Position numbers and translations under genes: made by a program. The notes below the pieces were generated by a model. It made no database searches and had not been told where the DNA came from. It saw only the letters and a list, made by a program, of their open reading frames with translations. Shown piece after piece: positions 7,641-16,084 of a stretch of 36,161 nucleotides of DNA. Numbering within the stretch: the stretch's first letter is position 1; every line of letters begins with the position of its first letter. Origin of the DNA: Nocardiopsis trehalosi NBRC 14201 (GTDB lineage Bacteria > Actinomycetota > Actinomycetes > Streptosporangiales > Streptosporangiaceae). The DNA lies in contig NZ_BCRK01000046.1 of assembly GCF_001552555.1 (NCBI RefSeq), forward strand, positions 1-36,161, in the 5' to 3' direction.

Positions 7641-8174
7641 CTAAAGGTCAGGACGGCTGGTGCCGGGCCCGGCGGCGGCGCGTTCGAACGCCGCGAACGC
7701 CTGCGCGTCGAAGAGCACGAACCGGACCTCACCCACTGTAGTCGAGGATTCCCGGACGGCTCGCACCGCGACCTGGGCGGCGTGCTCCAGTGGCCACCGG
7801 TAGACGCCGGTGGACACCGCCGGGAACGCGACACTGCGGGCGCCCAGTCCCCCGGCGACGCGCAGGGACTCCGTGTAGCAGGAGGCGAGCAGCGGTGTCC
7901 GGTCCTCCCGCTCGCTGTAGACCGGACCGACCGTGTGGATCACCCAGCGCGCGGGCAGGTCCCCGGCGGTCGTGGCGACGGCGTGCCCGGTGGGCAGCCC
8001 GCCGCCGAGGTGCCCCGCGCGCAGCTCCCGGCAGGCGGCGAGGATCGCCGGGCCGCCCCGGCGGTGGATCGCGCCGTCCACGCCCCCGCCGCCGAGCAGG
8101 GTCGAGTTGGCGGCGTTGACCACCGCGTCGACGTGTTGGCGGGTGATGTCGCCCTGGACGAGCCGTACCTCCAT
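7641..8174 (-). CDS. Macrodomain protein (probable O-acetyl-ADP-ribose deacetylase)
   Basis: A 177-residue stand-alone macrodomain of the YmdB/MacroD class, which removes acetyl from O-acetyl-ADP-ribose or ADP-ribose from acidic side chains. Motifs in order: VQGDIT at residues 6-11, VVNAANSTLLGGGGVDGAIHRRGGPAI at about 18-44 (the NAAN and GGGGVDGAIH loops that hold the distal ribose and catalytic water), VIHTVGPVY, and AFPAVSTGVYRWP (substrate-binding loop 2). The ATG at 8174 follows AGGAGAGGAGAAGG-type purine-rich DNA. A six-base repeat lies just upstream in the 5' region. It is co-transcribed with the esterase; both cleave ester bonds, but a shared pathway is only a guess. Confidence 0.92.
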   Translation of the reverse strand: MEVRLVQGDITRQHVDAVVNAANSTLLGGGGVDGAIHRRGGPAILAACRELRAGHLGGGLPTGHAVATTAGDLPARWVIHTVGPVYSEREDRTPLLASCYTESLRVAGGLGARSVAFPAVSTGVYRWPLEHAAQVAVRAVRESSTTVGEVRFVLFDAQAFAAFERAAAGPGTSRPDL

Positions 8175-8203
8175 GCCGTGCCCTTCTCCTCTCCTACTCT
8201 CGT

Positions 8204-8242
<39 letters not shown>

Positions 8243-8369
8243 GGCCGCCGTGCCCGGCCCTCGGACCCCTGCCGTCGGCCTCCGGCCCTCGGCCAACCCC
8301 TGCCCCCGGCCCTCTGCCTGCCTGCCCCTGCCTCCCGACCCCGGCCGCCCCGGCTTCGCTACCGGTCGG

Positions 8370-8375
8370 TAATGT
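8370..8375 (+). promoter_or_regulatory. Leaderless -10 of the thioesterase gene
   Basis: TAATGT ends 6 nt before the ATG at 8382. Just upstream is the near-palindrome TACCGGTCGGTA (8360-8371), a possible operator. Confidence 0.5.
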
Positions 8376-8381
8376 GCGGTC

Positions 8382-9179
8382 ATGGCATCGCCACCGCCCC
8401 CCGCCGCCTTCTACCTGACCGCCGGACCCGGGCGCTACCTCCCGACCGCGGCCGCGCAGAGCCCCTGGGGGCCCGATACCCAGCACGGCGGCCCGCCCAC
8501 CGCGCTCCTCGCCGCCGCGATCACCGACCACGTCGCCGACCCCGGGCTGCGCCTCGGCCGCGTGTCGGTCGACTTCCTCGGCCCCATCCCGCTCGCCGAG
8601 GGCGAGGTCCGCGTGCGCACGCTGCGCCCCGGCCGCCGCATCCGCCTGGTCGAGGCCGAGTTGCGCTGCGCCGACACCCCCGTGGTCGTGGCCCGCGCCT
8701 GGCTCCTCGCCGTGCGCCCCGGCGGCCCGGCCACCCCGCCGCACGCCGCCGCGCCCCCGCTGCCCCCGCCGGGCGCCCCCGAGGGGCTCGGCGCCTTCAT
8801 GGACGCCTTCGGCTACGGCCGCGCCCACGAGTGGCGGCCCACCGCCCCCGCCGGGGACGGCCCCCTGCCGCCGGCGGTGTGGGCGCGGCCGCGCGTCCCG
8901 CTCGTGGCCGGCCGGCCCACCTCGGGCGTCGAGCGGCTGCTCACCGTCGCCGACTCCGCCAACGGGGTGAGCCTGCGGCTGCCGCCGACCGAGTGGCTGT
9001 CCGTCCCGCCCGGCCTGACCGTCACCGTGCTCCGCGAGCCGGCGGGGGAGTGGGTGCACCTCCGCGCCCGCACCCACCTCTCCGGCGACGGCACCGGGCT
9101 GTGCGAGGGCGAGCTGGCCGACGCCGACGGGCTCGCCGCGACGGTCTCCCAGCCGCTGCTCGTGGCCCCCCGGGGCTGA
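8382..9179 (+). CDS. Acyl-CoA thioesterase family protein (TesB-like double hot dog)
   Basis: A 265-residue protein with the two-hot-dog arrangement of TesB-like thioesterases (4HBT_3-type). The N-terminal half has WGPDTQHGGPPTALLAAAI (the helix with the GGP turn) followed by LRLGRVSVDFLGPIPLAEGEVRVRT. The C-terminal half shows RPTSGVERLLTVADSANGVS, where ADSANG is the usual second-domain Asp-containing helix, and a final Ser/Gln-rich SQPLLV strand. The family hydrolyses acyl-CoA thioesters; the chain length preferred here cannot be read. A Pro/Ala-rich linker lies between the domains at about residues 110-130. It diverges from the macrodomain operon and appears to be monocistronic with a leaderless promoter. 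Confidence 0.82.
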   Translation: MASPPPPAAFYLTAGPGRYLPTAAAQSPWGPDTQHGGPPTALLAAAITDHVADPGLRLGRVSVDFLGPIPLAEGEVRVRTLRPGRRIRLVEAELRCADTPVVVARAWLLAVRPGGPATPPHAAAPPLPPPGAPEGLGAFMDAFGYGRAHEWRPTAPAGDGPLPPAVWARPRVPLVAGRPTSGVERLLTVADSANGVSLRLPPTEWLSVPPGLTVTVLREPAGEWVHLRARTHLSGDGTGLCEGELADADGLAATVSQPLLVAPRG

Positions 9180-9251
9180 TCCGCCCGGCATCGGCCCGGA
9201 ACCCCTGCGGCGCCGTGGCCAGCACTCTCTAACCCGGGGGTGCGACGCGCC

Positions 9252-9274
9252 GTAGTACTACCGCGAGTAGACTC
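9252..9274 (+). promoter_or_regulatory. BlaI operator overlapping a leaderless promoter
   Basis: The perfect palindrome GTAGTACTAC (9252-9261) is followed by the dyad GAGTAGACTC (9265-9274), which contains the -10 TAGACT (9268-9273). The ATG is 6 nt after the -10. TACTAC/GTAGTA half-sites are what actinobacterial BlaI repressors bind, so autorepression is expected. Confidence 0.75.
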
Positions 9275-9279
9275 GAAGC

Positions 9280-9642
9280 ATGAATCGGCTCGGCGACCTC
9301 GAACGCGCGGTGATGGATGTACTGTGGCAACGGAACGAGCCGCTGACGGTTCGTGAGGTCGGACGCGCTCTCGCCGATCGCGACCTCGCCCACACGACCG
9401 TCATGACGGTGCTCGATCGACTCGCCAAGAAGGGGGTCGTGGCACGGGCTCGCGAGGGGCGGGCATGGCGCTACCGCCCGGCCGCCAGCCGGGAGAACTA
9501 CGTCTCCGAACTCATGTTCGACGCCCTCGGCCAGACCGGTGACCGCGACGCCGCTCTGGCGGCTTTCGTTCGTTCGATGAGCGGGAACGAAGCCGAAGCG
9601 CTTCGCCGCGCCCTCGCGGAAATCGACGAGCCAAGGACGTAG
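9280..9642 (+). CDS. blaI: BlaI/MecI/CopY-family transcriptional repressor
   Basis: A 120-residue dimeric winged-helix repressor. The N-terminal DNA-binding part reads LGDLERAVMDVLW, LTVREVGRAL and the recognition helix HTTVMTVLDRLAKKGVV, then the wing REGRAWRYRPA. The C-terminal dimerisation helices end in EAEALRRALAEID. In related systems it represses itself and a downstream M56 metalloprotease and is inactivated by proteolysis. Here the M56 gene begins 4 bp after the stop, so the pair is one operon, and the operator overlaps the promoter. The signal is unknown, because the partner peptidase lacks a penicillin-sensor domain. Confidence 0.93.
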   Translation: MNRLGDLERAVMDVLWQRNEPLTVREVGRALADRDLAHTTVMTVLDRLAKKGVVARAREGRAWRYRPAASRENYVSELMFDALGQTGDRDAALAAFVRSMSGNEAEALRRALAEIDEPRT

Positions 9643-9646
9643 CCGT

Positions 9647-10591
9647 ATGGTCAGTGCCGCTCTGCTCACGACGATCGCGGTCGGCTGCTGCATCGCGGCG
9701 GCGCGGCTCCGCAGGGCCGAGTGGCCGGTCCGCGGCCCCTACGTCGCCGTCATCGCCTGGCAGGCCCTCGGCCTCGCCTGGGGCATCTCCACGATCGGGG
9801 CCCTGCTCGCCTTCGGGCTGGCGCCCTACGGGCAGGGCGTGTTCGGCGGGCTGATCGCCCTCGCCGGCGACGCGCTCTCCCACGACCTCTACCTGTCCGA
9901 ACTCGCCGGGACCCCGTTCGGGGCCTCCCAGGTGGCGGCGGTCGTCCTCGCGTTCGGCCTGACCCTCGTGCTGTTCTGCGGCCTGGTCGCCTCCTTCGTG
10001 CAGGTGGTCCGGGTGCGCCGGCGCCACCACGACCTGCTGGAGCTGGTCAGCCGGGCCGACCCCGAGGTCCCCGGCGCGCGCATCCTCGACCACCCGGCCG
10101 CCGCGGCGTACTGCCTGCCGGGCGTGCTGCGCTCGCAGGTCGTCATCAGCGCGGGCGCGCTGGAGGTCCTCGACAGCAGCGAACTCGCCGCCGTCATCGC
10201 CCACGAGCACGCCCACCTGCGCCAGCGGCACGACCTCGTGCTGCTGCCGTTCTCGTCGCTCAAGCGCGCGTTCCCGCGCGTGCGCGTGGTCGAGACCTAC
10301 TACAGCGCGGTCGCCCTGCTCATCGAGATGTGCGCCGACGACCAGGCGCGCCGCGAGCGCTCCGCCAAGGAGCTGGCCATGGCGCTGCTGCGGTTCGGCA
10401 CCAAGGGCTCGGCGGCGGTCCCGGCGGGCGCGCTGGCCGTCACCGCCGGCGACCAGCCCGATGTGGTCACCCGGGTGTCGCGGCTGCTCAACCCGGCCGA
10501 GGCGCTGTCGCGGCCGGCGGCGGCGGGCGTCCTGCTGGCCGCCCTCACCCTGATGTCGACCACCCTGGCGCTCTGGCACCTGCCGATGTGA
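9647..10591 (+). CDS. M56-family membrane metallopeptidase
   Basis: A 314-residue integral membrane zinc protease of the BlaR1/MecR1 peptidase family. Several hydrophobic segments are visible (about 1-20, 33-58, 97-118 and 290-312). The zinc site is HEHAH at residues 186-190 (AAVIAHEHAHLRQRHD), with a further acidic ligand candidate in ALLIEMCADDQARR. It has no extracellular beta-lactam-binding domain, as is usual for the short actinobacterial version. It probably cleaves the cognate BlaI or another protein. The short length and tight coupling to blaI are normal for this pair in actinomycetes. The ATG at 9647 lies 4 bp after the blaI stop. Confidence 0.9.
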   Translation: MVSAALLTTIAVGCCIAAARLRRAEWPVRGPYVAVIAWQALGLAWGISTIGALLAFGLAPYGQGVFGGLIALAGDALSHDLYLSELAGTPFGASQVAAVVLAFGLTLVLFCGLVASFVQVVRVRRRHHDLLELVSRADPEVPGARILDHPAAAAYCLPGVLRSQVVISAGALEVLDSSELAAVIAHEHAHLRQRHDLVLLPFSSLKRAFPRVRVVETYYSAVALLIEMCADDQARRERSAKELAMALLRFGTKGSAAVPAGALAVTAGDQPDVVTRVSRLLNPAEALSRPAAAGVLLAALTLMSTTLALWHLPM

Positions 10592-10700
10592 TCCGGTCCG
10601 CGCGGGGCACGTTTCGCGCTGGCCGCCCGTTTACCCTGGGAGCGTCGGCGGCCACCACCGCCGGCCGACCGTCCGTCACACCAAGGTTCGGAGCGTCCCC

Positions 10701-11009
10701 GTGGCCGGTATGTCGTTCATGTGGCTCGTGTACCAGATCATCTACATCGCGATCTTCGTCACGTCCCTGTTCGCGCTGATCGAGGCCCTGCGCACCCCGG
10801 CACCGGCCTACGAGGCCATGGACAAGCAGACCAAGAAGCTGTGGGTGATCCTGCTCGGTGTCGGCACCCTGATCTCACTCCTGGCCGTCGTCTCCGGCTC
10901 CGGCATGCTGACCTTCCTGGCGCTCATCGCCGCCCTGGTCTTCATCGTCGACGTCCGCCCCGCCGTCCGCGGCGCGGGCCGCTCCGACGGCCCCTACGGC
11001 CGCTGGTAG
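10701..11009 (+). CDS. DUF2516 family small membrane protein
   Basis: A 102-residue protein with three or four membrane segments: VYQIIYIAIFVTSLFALIEAL (about 10-30), LWVILLGVGTLISLLAVVSG (about 46-65) and MLTFLALIAALVFIVDVRPAV (about 69-89). The pattern, including RTPAPAYEAMDKQTKKLW between helices 1 and 2 and the DVRPAV ending, is that of actinobacterial DUF2516, whose function is unknown. The GTG at 10701 is favoured by GGAG 7 nt upstream. TACCCT at about 10633 is a candidate -10. The last 135 bp are antisense to the C-terminus of the convergent large membrane protein. Confidence 0.88.
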   Translation: MAGMSFMWLVYQIIYIAIFVTSLFALIEALRTPAPAYEAMDKQTKKLWVILLGVGTLISLLAVVSGSGMLTFLALIAALVFIVDVRPAVRGAGRSDGPYGRW

Positions 11010-13817
11010 CCCCGCCCCCGTCCCGGCGCCGGCCGCCGGGCGGCGCGGCCCCGGCACCACCCCGCTGAACCGGCGCACCTGCGCCAGCAGCGCGCCCGGG
11101 GCCCGCGCCAGCAGCGGCACCGCGTCGACCCGGGCCTGCTCCGCCCCGTCGAGGCGGCGCACCGCCGCCTCCCCGTCCGCCCGCACCAGCAGCACCGGCC
11201 CCACCCGCACCACCGCGTCGCCGGCCGCCTCGACCGCCGCCACCAGCTCCGCCGCGGCGTCCGACCGGCCCGCGAGCGGGCCCTCCGCCGGCCGGTGCTC
11301 GGCCCGGTCGCGCAGCGCGACCGCGATCTCCGCCAGCAGCGCCGCCACCTCGGCGTCCCCGGCGGCCGCCACCGGCGCCGCGTGCAGCCGGCGGAACCAC
11401 GGGTCGCGCTCGGCGGGCAGCCGCGCCGCCACCTCCAGCCCGAACGCCGCCAGCAGGCCGTCGACGGCCTCCTCCACCCGGGGCGCGGCCCCCGGCTCGG
11501 CGACCGCCACCCGCACCTCCACCCCGGGGTGCGGGCCGTCGCCGGCCGCGCGCCGCAGCCGCGCGACGGCGGCCTCGACCGCGTCGTGGTACGCCGGGTC
11601 GTGGGTGTAGAACGAGTGGCCCAGCGGCGGGGGCGGCAGCGCCTCCCCCTTGCGCACCCCGTAGGACTCGGGGTCGGGCAGCGGCTCGGCGTAGCCCACG
11701 GTGCCGTCGCCGGCCCGGATCGGCCCGCCGATGGCGTCCGTCGCCCGCCACAGGTTCCGCCACCCCGCCACGCGCTCGCGCACGTCGGCCAGCGCCGCCG
11801 GCCCGAAGTAGGCGGGGAAGTAGCGGGCGTAGAGGCGGTACAGCGGCGACCCGTGGGTGATCAGGGCGACCGCCGGCCGGCACCGCGCCGGAAGCTGCCA
11901 CACCGAGGCCGCCGCGAGGACCGACCCCTGGGAGTGCCCCGACAGCACCACCCCGGTGCCGTCGTCGGTCATGCCCGCGATGCGCGCCACGAGCTGCGGC
12001 ACCGCCCGCTCCGCGTAGGACGGCGGCGCCAGCGGGTGCGCCACGCGCGGCCAGAACGTGCCGATGTCCCACAGCACCCCCACGCCCTGCCGGGTGGGCC
12101 GGTCGCGGTAGGCGCTGCGGCCCAGCAGCATCAGGCCGACGAGGAACAGCCCGCCGAGGAAGGACCCCACTGTCACCATGGCGGTGACCGCGTCCTGCAC
12201 GGCGTCGACCGACCGGCCGGCCACCGCCGCCGGGTGCGCCGCCTGCCCCGACGCCGTCCCGTCGCCCGCGGGCCCCGCCGTGAGCCGGCCGGTCAGCACC
12301 GCGTACGCCACCAGCCCCACCAGCGCGACGGCGGGCAGCAGGAACGCCACCAGGCACGCCGGCAGCAGCTCGGTCATGCCGCCCAGCGCCCGCGCGCGGG
12401 CGATGTCGCGGGTGCGGCGCTCCCCGCGGCCGCGCCGGTAGGCCGCCGCGACCGCACCGGTCAGCCGGTCGGTGCGCGCCCGCAGGACCGCCGCCAGGGC
12501 GCCGGCCACCACCAGCGCGATCACCGCCTCCATCGTGAACGCGAGCTGCAGCCAGGCGTAGGCGCTCGGCGGCTGGAGCCGCAGGCACCCGGTGTCCTCG
12601 GCGCCCGGGTAGTAGCAGCCGCCCAGCCAGCCCGCCGCCTGGAACACCACCGCGGCCGAGAACACCCCGCCCAGCAGCGCCCCGAAGACCGCCGTCACCG
12701 GGCCCGCCATGCCGCGCGCGGCGGTGTCGCGGTGCGCCGGCGCCCCCCGGTACAGCACCGCGGCGGCGGCCAGCAGCAGCACGCCCAGCACGCACTGCGC
12801 GGCGAACAGCGCGTTCAGCCCGGCCGCGTAGCCGGGCAGCCGCCCGGCCGCGCTCCACTCCGGGCGCGGCCACACGGCGTACACCGCCGACGCCGCCAGC
12901 AGCACCAGGGCGGCGTCGCGCAGCAGCGCGCACCCCCGGTCGGCCCACCGGTTCCACCGGGGGTCGGTGCCCGGGATCAGCACGCCGACCGTGCTCAGCA
13001 GCAGCGTGCCGCCCAGCGCCGCCGCGAGGACCGCGCCCGCCGTGCCGCGCGGTCCCGCGCCGTCGTACTCCAGAGCGGGGGTGAGCAGCAGCGCCGCCAC
13101 CGCGCCCGCGGCCACCCCGATGTGCGCCGACCGCAGCCGCGCCATGGTCTCGCTGTTGCGCCAGAACCCCGGGTCGCTCAGCGGGGCGGCGGAGTCGGGG
13201 ATGGGCGCGTGGGTCTGCGGGGTGACCTCGTAGACGCTGCCGGTGCGCCGCGACAGCCGCCACAGCACCCCGGCCACGGCCAGCGGCAGCAGCGCCCCGG
13301 CCGCCAGCGCCCGGCCCGGTTCGGCCAGCGGCGCCCCCGGCGCCGACAGGAACCCCAGCAGGGGGCGGAGTTCGGCGCACCGCGCGCCGTAGCCGCCGCA
13401 CTGCCAGGCGACGAGGTCCATGCCCACGCCCGCCGCCGCCAGCACCAGCAGCGCGGTCAGGCTGAGCGCCAGCAGCCGCACCGCCCCGCCGTAGACCAGG
13501 TCGGCCGCCCGGAGCAGCGGCGAGCGGTGCGGACCCAGGCGGCCCGGCCGCATCCAGTACGCGATGTTGACCAGCATGAACGGCAGCAGCAGCAGCCACA
13601 GGGCCCGCGACGACCGCCCCGAGGTCAGGTTGCCCCAGGCGAAGATCTCGCGCGGCACCCCCGGGACGCACTCGGTGTCGCGGCGCCGCCGCCACCGGAA
13701 GAAGCCGGCCAGGGCGTCGCCGGACACCCGCATGGCCGGTTCGACGTCGAGCAGCTCCTCGGCCTGGCCCCCGCTGACCCCATGGACCCGAAGTTCGACC
13801 ACGCGCTCGTCCGGCAT
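10875..13817 (-). CDS. Large multi-pass membrane protein with alpha/beta-hydrolase-like domain
   Basis: A 980-residue protein. It begins VVELRVHGVSGGQAEELLD, a conserved actinobacterial opening that may itself be the hydrolase's first strand and HG oxyanion motif. About ten hydrophobic segments follow across residues 70-590. The cytosolic C-terminal half has the nucleophile elbow VVLSGHSQGSVLAA (Ser at about residue 629) and ALITHGSPLYRLYARYFP, characteristic of lipase-like hydrolases. Family named only as 'integral membrane protein' as far as I know; substrate unknown. The ATG at 13817 is preceded by GACAAT at the leaderless spacing. The reading frame continues 135 bp into the opposite strand of DUF2516; this tail (Gly/Asp/Glu-rich, no domain) looks like read-through past a lost stop. 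Confidence 0.8.
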   Translation of the reverse strand: MPDERVVELRVHGVSGGQAEELLDVEPAMRVSGDALAGFFRWRRRRDTECVPGVPREIFAWGNLTSGRSSRALWLLLLPFMLVNIAYWMRPGRLGPHRSPLLRAADLVYGGAVRLLALSLTALLVLAAAGVGMDLVAWQCGGYGARCAELRPLLGFLSAPGAPLAEPGRALAAGALLPLAVAGVLWRLSRRTGSVYEVTPQTHAPIPDSAAPLSDPGFWRNSETMARLRSAHIGVAAGAVAALLLTPALEYDGAGPRGTAGAVLAAALGGTLLLSTVGVLIPGTDPRWNRWADRGCALLRDAALVLLAASAVYAVWPRPEWSAAGRLPGYAAGLNALFAAQCVLGVLLLAAAAVLYRGAPAHRDTAARGMAGPVTAVFGALLGGVFSAAVVFQAAGWLGGCYYPGAEDTGCLRLQPPSAYAWLQLAFTMEAVIALVVAGALAAVLRARTDRLTGAVAAAYRRGRGERRTRDIARARALGGMTELLPACLVAFLLPAVALVGLVAYAVLTGRLTAGPAGDGTASGQAAHPAAVAGRSVDAVQDAVTAMVTVGSFLGGLFLVGLMLLGRSAYRDRPTRQGVGVLWDIGTFWPRVAHPLAPPSYAERAVPQLVARIAGMTDDGTGVVLSGHSQGSVLAAASVWQLPARCRPAVALITHGSPLYRLYARYFPAYFGPAALADVRERVAGWRNLWRATDAIGGPIRAGDGTVGYAEPLPDPESYGVRKGEALPPPPLGHSFYTHDPAYHDAVEAAVARLRRAAGDGPHPGVEVRVAVAEPGAAPRVEEAVDGLLAAFGLEVAARLPAERDPWFRRLHAAPVAAAGDAEVAALLAEIAVALRDRAEHRPAEGPLAGRSDAAAELVAAVEAAGDAVVRVGPVLLVRADGEAAVRRLDGAEQARVDAVPLLARAPGALLAQVRRFSGVVPGPRRPAAGAGTGAGLPAAVGAVGAARAADGGADVDDEDQGGDERQEGQHAGAGDDGQE

Positions 13818-13890
13818 GATCGGCATTGTCGCACGCCGACACGGACCGTAGTCCGGCGCTGACCGACCGGTCCCGGCCATCCGGCGGGGG

Positions 13891-14838
13891 TCACTCCACG
13901 AGCGACGGGTCCTCCACGTCCCAGGTGTTGCAGGCGCCGGGCTCCTGCCGGTCCAGGCCGTGGCGCATCCACCGCGTGCTGTTGTCCGCCGACCCGTGCG
14001 TGCGCTCGTCCTCCGGGCCGCCCTCGCGGTCGGCGGTCGCCGCCGCGTCGGCCAGCACCGCGTCGATGTCGCCGTCCTCCAGCGGGTAGCTCACCCGGAC
14101 CGACCCCAGGAACACCCCGGCCAGGCAGTTGGCCTGGAGTTCGCTGCGGCGGGTCCACGCGTTCTGGTCGGTGCGGTCGGCCTCCAGCCGCCGCTGCTCG
14201 TGGTAGTACTCCAGCAGCCCGGACTCGCCCTGCACGTGGTGGGCGTACTCGTGGGCCAGCAGCGACGCGTACACGGCGCTGTCCTCGGCCCCGTTCCACT
14301 TCTCCACCACGTCGCTGGTGCCGATGTAGACGCTGGTGTCGGCCCGGCAGTAGAACGCCCCGGCCGCCGACGGGTAGTCGCGGCACGGCGAGCGCCCCGG
14401 ATCGCTCCAGAACACCCGCTCCGGCGGGCGGAACGGGATGCCGGCCCGCTCGAACTGGGTCGTCCACGCGTCGTCCAGGCAGTCGGAGACCGCGTGCAGG
14501 AACACCTCCATGGACGACGGGTCGCGCACGTCCAGTTCGGGCGCCGGGCACGGCAGCGGCGCCAGCCGCCCGGTCCCGTACAGCGGGTTGTCGACCAGCG
14601 CGGACTCGCCCGTGGGGCGGTGCGCGTCGGCGGCCAGGCCGCCCGTCGGGCCCGGCGACGGCGACGCCTCCGGCGCCGCGCCGCCCCCGGGCGGGTCGTC
14701 CCCGACCGCCGTCCAGGTGACCGCCGCCAGCGCCAGGACGAGCGCCGCCAGCGCCGCGTACAGGCCCACGCGGCGGTCGACCCCCCGCCCCGGGGGGCTC
14801 GGGGGGCCCGCAGCGGACCCCAGCAGCCGTGGACTCAC
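13891..14838 (-). CDS. Neutral zinc metallopeptidase (YpfJ-type), second of a tandem pair
   Basis: A 315-residue membrane-anchored peptidase (PF04228). One membrane segment (about 25-45, VGLYAALAALVLALAAVTWT) is followed by a Pro/Ser/Gly linker and the extracytoplasmic domain. The zinc motif is LLAHEYAHHVQG (HEYAH at 206-210). ELQANCLAG supplies the third ligand Glu, and three Cys pairs are conserved with the sister gene. The GTG at 14838 is backed by AGGGG 8 nt upstream. It starts 36 bp after the upstream paralogue ends, so the two are one operon born by duplication. Substrates of the family are unknown. Confidence 0.88.
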   Translation of the reverse strand: MSPRLLGSAAGPPSPPGRGVDRRVGLYAALAALVLALAAVTWTAVGDDPPGGGAAPEASPSPGPTGGLAADAHRPTGESALVDNPLYGTGRLAPLPCPAPELDVRDPSSMEVFLHAVSDCLDDAWTTQFERAGIPFRPPERVFWSDPGRSPCRDYPSAAGAFYCRADTSVYIGTSDVVEKWNGAEDSAVYASLLAHEYAHHVQGESGLLEYYHEQRRLEADRTDQNAWTRRSELQANCLAGVFLGSVRVSYPLEDGDIDAVLADAAATADREGGPEDERTHGSADNSTRWMRHGLDRQEPGACNTWDVEDPSLVE

Positions 14839-14874
14839 CGCCGATCCCCTATCCGGCCCGGCGCCGGGCCGCCG

Positions 14875-15852
14875 TCACTCCACCACGCCCTGGGGCGCCG
14901 ACCAGGTGTCGCAGGCGGCCGGGTCGCCCCGGTCCATGCCGTGCGCCGTCCACAGCCGCCCGTTGTCGGGCGAGCCGTGGGTGCGGTCGTCGGCCGAGAA
15001 GTCGCCCCGCAGTTCCGCGTCCACCAGGATGTGCTCCTCCTCGGCCGCGCCGATCGGGAAGGACGACCGCGCCGCCCCCAGGAACAAGCCGCCCAGGCAG
15101 TTCGCCTGGAGTTCGCTGCGCCGCGTCATCCGGTCGCGGTCGCCGCTGTCGGCCTCGCTGCCCCGAGCACCGTGGAAGTACCCCAGGATTCCGGCCTCCC
15201 CCTGCACGTGGTGGGCGTACTCGTGGCTGAGCAGGAACGTGTACGCCTCGGGGTGCCGCGATTCGGCGGAGTTGCGCACGATGTCCTCCACGCCCAGGTA
15301 GAGCCCCTTGTTGGCGCGGCAGTAGAACGCCGCCGTGCCCGGGGTCGGGTAGGTCCCGCACGGGCTGCGGCCCGCCGCGTACCAGTACACCCGCTCGGGC
15401 TCCTCGAACTCCATTCCGGTCCCCGAGAACTGCTCCGCCCAGGCGGCGTCGAGGCAGTCCGTCATCTCGTGCAGGAAGTGCTCCATCGACGCCTTGTCGT
15501 CGGGGTCGAGCCGCGGCGCCTCACAGGTGACCTCCGCCATCGCCCCCGTGGCGTACAGCGGGTTGTCGGTCAGCACCTCCGGCCCCGCTCCGGCGTCGGC
15601 GTCGGTCGGCGCGGCGGCGGGCACCGCCTCGGGCGCGGCGGCCACGGCGCCCGAGTGCGCGGGCGGCGCGAACAGGGCGGAGAACCCCAGGAACGCCGAC
15701 AGCCCCAGCGCCGCCAGCCCGGTCACCAGCACCACCGAGACGCCCACGCCGAGCCGCTGCCGCGGCCGCCGCGCGTAGGCGGGCGGAGCGTAGCGGGCGC
15801 GGCCCCGGGGCCGCCCCGGCGCGCCGCCACCGCCGATCCTGCGTTCGGCCAT
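14875..15852 (-). CDS. Neutral zinc metallopeptidase (YpfJ-type), first of a tandem pair
   Basis: A 325-residue type II membrane protein of the same family as its downstream neighbour. It has a basic Gly/Arg/Pro-rich cytoplasmic head (1-33), a membrane segment (about 35-60), an Ala/Pro linker, then the peptidase domain. Both copies keep DNPLY.TG at the domain start, a C...M..FLH...DCLD.AW helix, FYCRA, and HEYAHHVQGE (HEYAH at 210-214), RRSELQANCL and RTHGS.DN. They have diverged substantially in between, so the duplication is not recent. It diverges from the DUF2207 gene. The ATG at 15852 is the first Met before the Arg-rich head. Confidence 0.88.
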   Translation of the reverse strand: MAERRIGGGGAPGRPRGRARYAPPAYARRPRQRLGVGVSVVLVTGLAALGLSAFLGFSALFAPPAHSGAVAAAPEAVPAAAPTDADAGAGPEVLTDNPLYATGAMAEVTCEAPRLDPDDKASMEHFLHEMTDCLDAAWAEQFSGTGMEFEEPERVYWYAAGRSPCGTYPTPGTAAFYCRANKGLYLGVEDIVRNSAESRHPEAYTFLLSHEYAHHVQGEAGILGYFHGARGSEADSGDRDRMTRRSELQANCLGGLFLGAARSSFPIGAAEEEHILVDAELRGDFSADDRTHGSPDNGRLWTAHGMDRGDPAACDTWSAPQGVVE

Positions 15853-16070
15853 CGCGCCGAACCACCTCCTCCGTCGGTACCGCCGGGCCGCCCCCGGCGC
15901 CCCGACCTCAACGATTATGGCGGTATGGGGGGACGTGCGCGGGTCCGGGACGCCCTCGTCGGCCCGGCGGGTCCGGCCCGCCGCCCCGCCCGCTCCCGCC
16001 CGCCCGGCCGCGCAGGTCGCGCGCCCCGCCCGGGGCCCCGCCCGGACGACCGGCACGACCGGCGAGCGGA

Positions 16071-16076
16071 TAGGCT
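16071..16076 (+). promoter_or_regulatory. -10 element of the DUF2207 gene
   Basis: TAGGCT lies 8 nt before the ATG at 16085, with no ribosome-binding sequence between them, which suggests a leaderless or nearly leaderless transcript. Confidence 0.45.
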
Positions 16077-16084
16077 TCCACGCC

